Positions 57,902 to 64,000 of a stretch of 64,000 nucleotides of DNA are shown here, one piece after another (the first letter of the stretch is position 1; the number at the start of each line of letters is the position of its first letter). Position numbers and translations under genes: made by a program. This DNA is from Paludibacteraceae bacterium (GTDB lineage: Bacteria; Bacteroidota; Bacteroidia; Bacteroidales; Paludibacteraceae). Where the stretch lies: contig JAFXPK010000023.1 of the NCBI GenBank assembly GCA_017527905.1, positions 62,001 through 126,000 of the forward strand. Reading direction: 5' to 3'. Under the pieces are notes generated by a model. The model was not told the origin of the DNA, made no database searches, and saw only the letters and a program-made list of their open reading frames with translations.

Positions 57902-60025
57902 CTATCTGCCTACGTAGAAATGCATAGGAGGAAGACTTCTGCCATAACAATCTTCGCAGGGTTCCGTAACATCTCCCAACCAAAATTTCTTGTACTGACT
58001 CGGAACTTTCCAAATATTATCGCTGACATTAATTAGCTCTCCATCTCCCAAATAATTCCGCTTGTCCAAACATAAAAAATCATACTCCAAACGAGGAGAA
58101 AGAACACACTCCCCGTTTGTAAGCATGTATCCAAATGCCAAACGGTTTGTATATCGACGAGGAATCGTATCACCCGACCTCCATATCTTAAGAGGTTTGT
58201 CAGATAGCAACAATGAACGCTCTGTCTCCCCCTTAGGAACATAATATAGCACACACTCCTCCAAATCGTACCCTCCCGTCCAAGGCGTTCCATCCCGCTT
58301 CAGCAATCTGAGCGTATCCTTTTGCTGGAGAGGCAACAATGTGTCATAGGTCCAAACCGCAAATTCCAACTCAGCAGTCCTGCCATCATTTATAAATTCA
58401 AAAAATCCATATTTATTATTTCTAGGCAAAAAACGTTTCCTCCTACAATTATACACATATAAATCTTGGGAATTCATCCCCTCAATTTCCAACCATAAAC
58501 CAGTACCAGACGACACTGTGCGATATGTCAAATCCTTTAGCTCATCACCCTTCGCATTTTTCTTCCAAACTGGTTTATTCGTGTTCTGTTGCAATGTCAT
58601 ATCTCGCTTGCTAATATCCGCATTTGGGCAATAGGCCACAGCCGATTGATTACTCTTTATAAGCCAACGCTTAAGCGACAAATAGAGTTGTTCATTCTCC
58701 ACGTAATAATAATGCGCATCGATATAGTGTAACCAATTATAATAATACGCTCCATCTAACGAATCGGAATAAATAAACACACTATCACAGGTGATATGTT
58801 CTTTCACATAATGCATTGACTTCGGGATAATCACCTTCCGGAAGGAAGATGGCCTGTCGCTCAAATAGGGCAAAGAATCCACTCCCTCTCGAATAGTGAA
58901 GACGGAATCACGCACCTCACCGAAATCACTACATTTCGGTCCAGGCTTTCGTTCCTCTGGTTTCTCAAAGACCTCCAATGGCAGGCGATACAACGTGTCA
59001 TACGTGGTGACATAGAAGCGATAGCGACCATCCTGCTTACGGAATCGCACATTCTCGTCCGCTATACCCTCAATCTTCACCGACTGAATATTTCTTTCCG
59101 AAGAAATCGTATCAACGCCCACCAATGTGTCACCATCCTCCAAGATGCAAGTCAGACGATAGTTCTCCCGCATCCAACTCGTATCCCGCTTACGCACATC
59201 GTAATTGGGGCAATGAATCTTTTCTCTGTCGAAATCACCATTCCAAAGATTCCGTAACGCATAAATATGCGCCACAGCAGAATCGGAGAAACAGTAGAGG
59301 TAAGAAACTTCATTCATCCCATGTTCTAACCAATCCGGACAATGCTCCGACTGGATAATTAATGAATCGCAAGAAGGAAGATACTCCGGATATCTCTTAC
59401 AATGCTTTGGAAAGACAATTTTTGAGTAACGAAGGTCTATCGGATAACGATCTAGGAATCCTTCCCAATGTCTCGATGGAAGGTCTTTCAAGTAAAGCGT
59501 ATCTTTCGGGTAATAGCGACTAGGGATGGTCCATACCTGTTCAACCGTTTCAGGGATGTATAACACTGAATCCACCGAACTTGGTAGCATAAAATAGAGC
59601 TGGGTCTTATCGCGACTGTACAATGCGCCATCCTCCCATCGATAATAGGGATTCTTGGCACTCAACCGTACCTCTTCCAAGCCGGGAGGCACTTCCTGAG
59701 AGAAATACAAGTATTTCAACGAAGAAGGAATACTCAGCCTCTTTGCCGAAATAAGATACAACCCAAAGTAAACAGAGTCAACCCCTTCGTCTATCACTAT
59801 GTTCTTAATGCGCCAATAGGGATAAGTAGTAAAATAATCAGAAGGAGAATCACTTTGATCAATTCTATCACTCGCACCGTAAGCCATATAGTCCATCTCC
59901 GAGAGGTTGGAACAGATATGCAGAATAGTATCATTCTCCAACCTAAGTAATTTCCGCTTCCGAGCCTCAACATTCCATACGAAGAGGGAAAGCAGACCGA
60001 TAACGAGAAGAAGTTTTTTTGCCAT
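57902..60025 (-). CDS. Member 3 of the tandem 700-residue secreted protein family
   Basis: Protein of 707 residues from the ATG at 60025 (MAKKLLLVIGLLSLFVWNVEA). The longer frame from 60040 is rejected because the matching start of member 4 is the same MAKK. Its signal peptide differs from that of members 1-2 but matches member 4, so two subtypes exist. Both modules and the C-terminal SGDTIPRRYTNRLAFG and PPMHFYVGR are present. It begins only 39 bp after the stop of the split copy upstream and shows no promoter, so it was probably cotranscribed with that copy before the insertion. Confidence 0.77.
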   Translation of the reverse strand: MAKKLLLVIGLLSLFVWNVEARKRKLLRLENDTILHICSNLSEMDYMAYGASDRIDQSDSPSDYFTTYPYWRIKNIVIDEGVDSVYFGLYLISAKRLSIPSSLKYLYFSQEVPPGLEEVRLSAKNPYYRWEDGALYSRDKTQLYFMLPSSVDSVLYIPETVEQVWTIPSRYYPKDTLYLKDLPSRHWEGFLDRYPIDLRYSKIVFPKHCKRYPEYLPSCDSLIIQSEHCPDWLEHGMNEVSYLYCFSDSAVAHIYALRNLWNGDFDREKIHCPNYDVRKRDTSWMRENYRLTCILEDGDTLVGVDTISSERNIQSVKIEGIADENVRFRKQDGRYRFYVTTYDTLYRLPLEVFEKPEERKPGPKCSDFGEVRDSVFTIREGVDSLPYLSDRPSSFRKVIIPKSMHYVKEHITCDSVFIYSDSLDGAYYYNWLHYIDAHYYYVENEQLYLSLKRWLIKSNQSAVAYCPNADISKRDMTLQQNTNKPVWKKNAKGDELKDLTYRTVSSGTGLWLEIEGMNSQDLYVYNCRRKRFLPRNNKYGFFEFINDGRTAELEFAVWTYDTLLPLQQKDTLRLLKRDGTPWTGGYDLEECVLYYVPKGETERSLLLSDKPLKIWRSGDTIPRRYTNRLAFGYMLTNGECVLSPRLEYDFLCLDKRNYLGDGELINVSDNIWKVPSQYKKFWLGDVTEPCEDCYGRSLPPMHFYVGR

Positions 60026-60064
60026 ACGATTAATAATCATTTCTACTATTTTTATAATCCCACA

Positions 60065-60606
60065 TCACCTGCCTACGTAAAAGTGTATGGGGGACCAAAT
60101 CCTTTTAATCCACTCAACATGACGTGGATTCATATCCAATTGACCTATATCCAACATCCACACCTCCTTGGAATGGTTAGGAGGAATCTGCAAGAAGGCG
60201 GTTTCTAATCCATCAAAAGATATAGTATAGAGATAATTTCGATTGTCTTTCCAATCCAAACGGTAGCTGATTCTACCTTCCATAGGTTCACACTCTCCAT
60301 TCTTATACAAAAGGCCCAAGGCCAACCGCTTCAAATATCGCCGAGGTATCGTATCCCCAGATTTCCAATACATGATTTTCTTCCCCGAATTCATCAAGGA
60401 TTCACAGGTTTCTCCTTTCGGCACATAATAGAGGCACGATGTCGGGTTAAAATCGCCCTCCCAAGGAGAGCCATTCTGCTTCACAATCCTGACTTGCGTC
60501 TTTTGTGGGAGGGTCAACAAGGTGTCATACGTCCGAACCGCATACTCCAACTCCAAATCGCCATGCGAAGCAGGCACCCACCATAAACACTTTTCTGAAC
60601 CATCTT
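60065..60606 (-). pseudogene. Member 4, C-terminal part of the interrupted copy
   Basis: This frame encodes the last 178 residues of a family protein (segments AVRTYDTLLTLPQK, SGDTIPRRYLKRLALG, IHFYVGR) without start or signal peptide; an upstream in-frame stop lies at 60605-60607, at the junction. The open frame from a GTG at 60577 is an accident. Joined to the N-terminal part at 61886-63490, in phase across the repeated ATCTT, it gives a 713-residue protein, the length of its neighbours. It is therefore the 3' half of one split gene rather than a short gene. Confidence 0.85.
60602..60606 (+). repeat. Left 5-bp direct repeat flanking the insertion
   Basis: ATCTT here is repeated at 61886-61890 on the other side of the 1,279-bp segment. 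Deleting the segment and one copy restores the reading frame, as expected for a target-site duplication or a short crossover site. No terminal inverted repeats are visible. Confidence 0.6.
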
Positions 60607-60615
60607 ACAAACAAA

Positions 60616-60734
60616 GAATTGAAAAGTACAAGGCACATTTCGTTTAGTTGCTGAGTTCTAAACGGTTACAAAAAGTACAAAAAGAAATGAAAAGTACAGC
60701 CACCAAATTAAGGTTACAAAAAGGTGACAAAAAC
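60616..60734 (+). repeat. Short direct repeats near the left end of the insertion
   Basis: GAATTGAAAAGTAC occurs at 60616-60629 and again at 61055-61068. GGTTACAAAAAG occurs at 60664-60675 and 60712-60723, followed by the variant GGTGACAAAAAC at 60723-60734. AAAAGTACA recurs at 60671-60679 and 60690-60698. Clusters like this are expected for arm-type binding sites of tyrosine recombinases; that reading is an inference. Confidence 0.55.
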
Positions 60735-60779
60735 AAGGCGGTTTTCAGCAAATAAAGGTCTGTGGGTAAAACGAGGGGG

Positions 60780-60806
60780 AAAAGGGGCTTAAAACGCCCC
60801 TTTTTT
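60780..60806 (+). terminator. Terminator hairpin inside the insertion
   Basis: Stem AAAAGGGGC/GCCCCTTTT (60780-60788 with 60796-60804), 7-nt loop, followed by further T residues. On the minus strand it gives four T residues, so it could also reduce read-through from the HTH gene or host promoter into member 3. Confidence 0.75.
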
Positions 60807-61071
60807 CGTCTAAAATGTGCCAAAAACGGCAGTGGCAAACATCTGTTGTTTCCTAGCGTTTAAGCCACTCCGGGGGCTTTCTGCCTGCCCCTCCCGGTGC
60901 TCCTGCTACAGACCTCTCCGCCAACTCTTCCTGGCTTTATCCCTCCCCCCCTCCTCTTTAACCTCTTCAAGGTGTTGTAAACCAACCAAATAAACCTATT
61001 TTTGACCTCCTTACGTACTTTTTACCTCTAAAATGTTGCATAAACAACAAACTGGAATTGAAAAGTACGTA

Positions 61072-61127
61072 TTGGGGGGACAAAAAACGCATTGGAGAGA
61101 CTATTGGGGGGACAATTGGGGGGACAA
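61072..61127 (+). repeat. Iteron-like array of 12-bp repeats
   Basis: TTGGGGGGACAA is present perfectly at 61072-61083, 61104-61115 and 61116-61127. A degenerate copy, TTGGAGAGACTA, at 61092-61103 abuts the last two, making three contiguous 12-bp units. It is not a CRISPR array because there are no spacers. Such arrays are typical of DNA-binding protein sites (replication initiators, integrases, excisionases). Confidence 0.7.
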
Positions 61128-61318
61128 ACCTCAGTGTTTTTTTGTGCTGAAACCCCTCCAAATCGTGCGTGTTTCTGCGTGAAACCGCCCAAAATTGCAC
61201 AAAAAAGGGGAGTTTAAAAATTAGTATACCTTTATTTATTAAGTAGTTACGGGCAAAAATGGCGCTTTTTGCCTCCCTTTCCCTGATTTTTACCCCCTAT
61301 TATCTCCGATTTGTGTTG

Positions 61319-61708
61319 CTATTTCGCCGATATTTCCTTCAGGAGCTTGACATGCTCCTTTAATATGGCGATTTGGTCCTTAAGTTCTTCTATCCTTTTA
61401 TCCTTCTCAGACTGAACCTTCCCATATTCAGTTTCAGGCTCACACGCACAATCTATCCTGTCGAGTTTTATGTATTGGTTCTCTCGGATCATATTCCCCT
61501 TCCCGGTGATTAGCCAGTCTGCAGATACGTCCGGATAAATAGTAAGAAATCTTTCGATTGCATCAGAGTTAAGTGCGCAAAATAGGTTCTTCCCTCTGAA
61601 ATTTGCGCTTGTCATACCCATATTTGAAAAAATATTTTCTTTTTTATCTCCTTTATATTCAATAAAATAGACTATTCTTTCTTTTATGTTCGTAAAATTT
61701 CTTTCCAT
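61319..61708 (-). CDS. HTH transcriptional regulator of the inserted segment
   Basis: Protein of 129 residues from the ATG at 61708 (MERNFTNIKERI); a longer frame from 61777 adds 23 residues with no counterpart. Residues about 5-70 form a XRE-like helix-turn-helix of the type common in Bacteroidales phages and mobile elements, with the signature YPDVSADWLITGKGNM. The C-terminal 35 residues (SEKDKRIEELKDQIAILKEH) form a short coiled coil, probably for dimerisation. It is transcribed away from a truncated plus-strand gene across an 80-bp gap, the usual layout of an element repressor and its divergent early gene. Confidence 0.8.
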   Translation of the reverse strand: MERNFTNIKERIVYFIEYKGDKKENIFSNMGMTSANFRGKNLFCALNSDAIERFLTIYPDVSADWLITGKGNMIRENQYIKLDRIDCACEPETEYGKVQSEKDKRIEELKDQIAILKEHVKLLKEISAK

Positions 61709-61788
61709 TTCGCTTGATAATGTAAAAATTCTTTCATTACTTTGCGTTATCAACATAAACAAAGCAATATAAACCAATACGCGAAATT

Positions 61789-61885
61789 ATGAACAATTCG
61801 GAAATTAAACAAGACCATGACCCAATCGTACTTAATTGGGGGTCTACTGTCAAACTTCAGAAGAAGTTCGGTGTGTGCCATGGTA
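61789..61885 (+). pseudogene. Truncated divergent gene of the inserted segment
   Basis: From the ATG at 61789, about 32 codons (KQDHDPIVLNWGST, then VKLQKKFGVCHG) read like the start of a small DNA-binding protein, with KLQKKFGVCHG suggesting the beginning of a helix-turn-helix. The frame then crosses the right junction at 61885 and continues as nonsense antisense to member 4. It is thus a 5' fragment, cut when the insertion or a later deletion formed the junction. Confidence 0.55.
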
Positions 61886-61890
61886 ATCTT
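61886..61890 (+). repeat. Right 5-bp direct repeat flanking the insertion
   Basis: ATCTT, identical to 60602-60606. The codon GAT (minus strand, 61886-61888) is in phase on both sides of the insertion. Confidence 0.6.
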
Positions 61891-63490
61891 TGTCTCTTTC
61901 CCAGCTATACTTCATCATATATTTACGGTCCTTCCATTCATAAAATACCCACAAATTCCCAGGCTCGATGCCTTCAATCGTCAGCTGCAAATATTGCCAA
62001 AAGTTTGTGTGACGTAGGTTCGATAAATCAATAACATTATCTTGCTCATCCCTCCAAACCGGAGGATTCGTATTCTTCTGCAACGACAGGTCTCGTTTGC
62101 GGATATCCGCATTGGGGCAATAGACCACGGCCGATCGATCCTTCATAAGCTTTCGCTTAATCGACAAATAGAGCTGCTCATTCTCCACATAATAATAATC
62201 CGCATCGATATAATACGCTCCATCTAACGAGTCGGAATAGATAAATACACTATCACAGGTGATACCTCCTTCCATATAACGCATTGACTTCGGGATAATC
62301 ACCTTCCGGAAGGAAGATGGCCTGTCGCTCAAATAGGGCAAAGAATCCACTCCCTCTCGAATAGTGAAGACGGAATCACGCACCTCGCCAAAATCACTAC
62401 ATTTCGGTTTAGGCTTTCGTTCCTCTGGTTTCACAGAGACCTCCAATGGCAGGCGATACAACGTGTCATACGTGGCGACATAGAAGCGATAGTGATTATC
62501 CTGTTTGACGAATCGCACATTCTCGTCCGCTATACCTTCTATTTTCACCGAATGAATACTCCTTTCCGAAGAAATCGTATCAACACCCACCAATGTGTCA
62601 CCATTCTCCATGACACAAGTCAAGCGATAGCTATCCCGTATCCAGCTCGTATCCCGCTTACGTATATCATAATTGGGACAATGGATCTTTCGTCTATCAA
62701 TAGCTCTTCTATAATTCCATTTGATACTATCCCATAAATCCTCCATCAAAACATGAGCCACTGCAGAATCGGAAAGACAATACAGATAGGAGAGCCTCGA
62801 CATCACATGGTCATTCAAATACCCCTCCAGGGAATAAGCTGAATGAATAATCAATGTGTCACAATCGATATAACCAGAAATCGGCTTACAACGCTCAGGA
62901 ATGATGACTTTCGAGAAATGAATATTTATTGGATAACGTTCCAAATATCCTTCCCAATGTCTCGATGGAAGGTCTTTCAAGTAAAGCGTGTCTTTCGGGT
63001 AATAGCGTTTAGGGATGGTCCATACCACTTCCACCGTTTCAGGGAATTGCAAAACCGAATCCTCCGCACATGGAAGCATAAAATAGAGCAGGGTCTTATC
63101 TCGATTATACAATGCACCATTCTCCCATCGATAGTTGGGATTCTTGGCACTCAACCGCACCTCTTCCAATCCGGGAGGCACTTCCTCAAGATACAAGTCT
63201 TTCAACGAAGACGGAATACTCAACCTCTTTGCCGATATAAGATTCAAACCAAAGTAAACAGAGTCAACCCCTTCGTCTATCACTATGTTCTTAATGCGCC
63301 AAAAAGGATAAGTGAAATAATCAGAATTATCATCACTCACATAAAAATCCAAACAGTCCATCTCCGAGAGGTTGGAGCAGATATGCAGGATGGTATCATT
63401 CTCCAAACGGAACGGGCTTCGCTTCCGAGCCTCAACATTCCATACGAAGAGGGAAAGCAGACCGATAAAGAGAAGAAGTTTTTTTGCCAT
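61886..63490 (-). pseudogene. Member 4, N-terminal part of the interrupted copy
   Basis: Encodes 535 residues of family sequence from the ATG at 63490 (MAKKLLLFIGLLSLFVWNVEA). The open frame runs 11 residues further (YHGTHRTSSEV, to 61850) into the inserted DNA before a stop, giving a 546-residue product lacking the conserved C-terminus. The signal peptide, LRR_5-like region, module A and most of module B are intact, with no other frameshift, so the interruption appears recent. Between 62219 and 62350 it is identical to member 2 over 132 bp, although the adjacent member 3 differs there. Confidence 0.85.
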
Positions 63491-63526
63491 ATGATTGATT
63501 ATTTCTACTATTTTTATAATCCCACA

Positions 63527-64000
63527 TCACCTGCCTACGTAAAAGTGCATGGGGAGCCAAGTCCTACAAAGACAAAAACAATTATCAGCGAGTTGACATA
63601 TATCCAACATCCACACCTCCCTAGGATGGTTGGGAGGAATCTGCACAAAAGGGTTTTTAGGAATCAAATCTTCTAAGTGCAAAGTATATAGTCCACTATT
63701 ATAGAGATAATTCCGATTGTCTTTCCAATCCAAAAGGTAGTTGATTTTGCCACCCATAGATCCACACTCTCCATTCTTATACAAAGCGCCCAAGGCCAAC
63801 CGTTTCAAATACCGCCGAGGTATCGTATCCCCAGATTTCCAACACTTAATTTTCTTCCCCGACTTCATCAAGGATTCACAGGTTTCTCCCCTCGGCACAT
63901 AATAGAGGCACGATCCCATCGAGTCAAAATCGTCCCCCCAAGGAGAGCCATCTTGTTTCACATACCTGATTTGCGTCCTTTGCGGAAGGGTCAGCAAAGT
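63527..64000 (-). CDS. Member 5 of the tandem family, C-terminal part (cut by right edge)
   Basis: The minus-strand frame is open from the window edge to the stop at 63527, giving 157 residues of the C-terminal third: TLLTLPQRTQ, SGDTIPRRYLKRLALG and MHFYVGR. It is closest to the C-terminal part of member 4 (both have RRYLKRLALG and KDNRNYLY). An apparent start at 63997 (TTG) is not a true start. The spacer to member 4 (63491-63526) is nearly the same as that between members 4 and 3, which shows that gene and spacer were duplicated together. Confidence 0.82.
   Translation of the reverse strand, partial: TLLTLPQRTQIRYVKQDGSPWGDDFDSMGSCLYYVPRGETCESLMKSGKKIKCWKSGDTIPRRYLKRLALGALYKNGECGSMGGKINYLLDWKDNRNYLYNSGLYTLHLEDLIPKNPFVQIPPNHPREVWMLDICQLADNCFCLCRTWLPMHFYVGR

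Larger units (their letters stand above)
60607..61885. mobile_element. 1,279-bp insertion, probable remnant of an integrative element
   Basis: The segment interrupts family member 4. It holds, from left to right, a cluster of short direct repeats (60616-60734), a terminator hairpin (60780-60806), about 250 bp with no feature, iteron-like repeats (61072-61127), a HTH regulator gene (minus) and the 5' end of a divergent gene (plus) cut at the right junction. No integrase or transposase is present, so it is either a non-autonomous unit or what is left after a deletion. Two short minus-strand frames at 60644-60838 and 60967-61200 read through repeats and are not genes. The repeat-rich left end looks like a true element end; the right end appears truncated. 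Confidence 0.6.

Noticed and set aside
60065..60577. Independent 170-residue gene starting with GTG
   Set aside because: The sequence is the C-terminal third of the paralogue family, and its homology extends upstream of the GTG to the insertion junction.
61072..61127. CRISPR-like repeats
   Set aside because: Units are 12 bp and mostly contiguous with no unique spacers, and no cas genes occur in the window.
60967..61200. 77-residue minus-strand frame with VPPIVPPI
   Set aside because: The Pro-rich stretch is just the translation of the TTGGGGGGACAA repeats; no start context and no family.
53544..64000. Diversity-generating retroelement or phase-variable shufflon
   Set aside because: No reverse transcriptase, invertase or inverted repeats around the copies; all copies point the same way and each intact one has its own signal peptide.
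1..64000. tRNA or rRNA genes
   Set aside because: I looked in the longer intergenic stretches for cloverleaf arms and rRNA signatures and found none, although small RNAs without strong motifs could be missed by eye.

Overview
The window is about 64 kb of chromosome from a member of the Bacteroidales (phylum Bacteroidota). I cannot name a genus. Four things support this. Secreted proteins end in type IX (Por) secretion sorting domains. Families such as DUF5686, DUF4491, FISUMP, GLUG lipoproteins, BspA-type leucine-rich-repeat surface proteins and VIT/VWA/DUF2135 proteins are present. Several genes are preceded by the Bacteroidetes promoter pattern TTG-N19/20-TAnnTTTG. The base composition is mid-GC with AT-rich intergenic DNA. 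No rRNA, tRNA, CRISPR array or complete mobile element was recognised.

Layout. 1-4,585 (minus strand): housekeeping genes, namely floA (cut by the left edge), a UbiA prenyltransferase, a KdsC-like HAD phosphatase, a DUF2520 protein, a nitroreductase and pgeF. 4,605-12,579: surface and secreted proteins, namely a GLUG-repeat lipoprotein, a tyrosine phosphatase and two large BspA-type repeat proteins. 12,856-19,379: DUF4491, obgE, corA and rsmA on the minus strand, divergent from a flippase-like membrane protein translationally coupled to a TPR protein. 19,444-20,996: two small secreted proteins, one with a FISUMP domain. 21,111-29,427 (minus): glgB-nfeD-M16 peptidase, then rnz-DUF5686. 29,757-35,290: a divergent pair, a GH10 xylanase with CBM6-like module and a CotH-kinase surface protein, both with sorting domains. 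35,507-39,542 (plus): an aminotransferase and three smaller genes. 39,676-48,264 (minus): a VIT/VWA/DUF2135 protein containing TonB-plug-like segments, a glycosyltransferase and a TamB homologue. 48,480-51,140 (plus): a four-gene 2-oxoacid:ferredoxin oxidoreductase operon. 51,227-53,435: two unknown proteins and a DUF2461 protein.

The most unusual part is 53,544-64,000. It is a head-to-tail array of at least five copies (minus strand) of one family of secreted proteins of about 700 residues: three intact, one broken and one running off the right edge. Each protein has a signal peptide, a stretch resembling BspA-type LRR_5 repeats, two related internal modules and a nearly invariant C-terminal PMHFYVG(R/K). 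The fourth copy is cut in two by a 1,279-bp segment flanked by a 5-bp direct repeat (ATCTT). Removing the segment and one repeat restores a single 713-residue reading frame. The segment carries a HTH regulator gene, a truncated divergent gene, a strong hairpin terminator and several sets of short direct repeats, so it looks like the remnant of an integrative element. Mosaic identity between non-adjacent copies suggests gene conversion. The function of the family is unknown.

Taken together, the window alternates conserved core metabolism and envelope genes with lineage-specific secreted proteins, probably displayed on the cell surface through the type IX system or as lipoproteins. The xylanase points to plant-fibre degradation, and the oxidoreductase to anaerobic amino-acid or 2-oxoacid metabolism.
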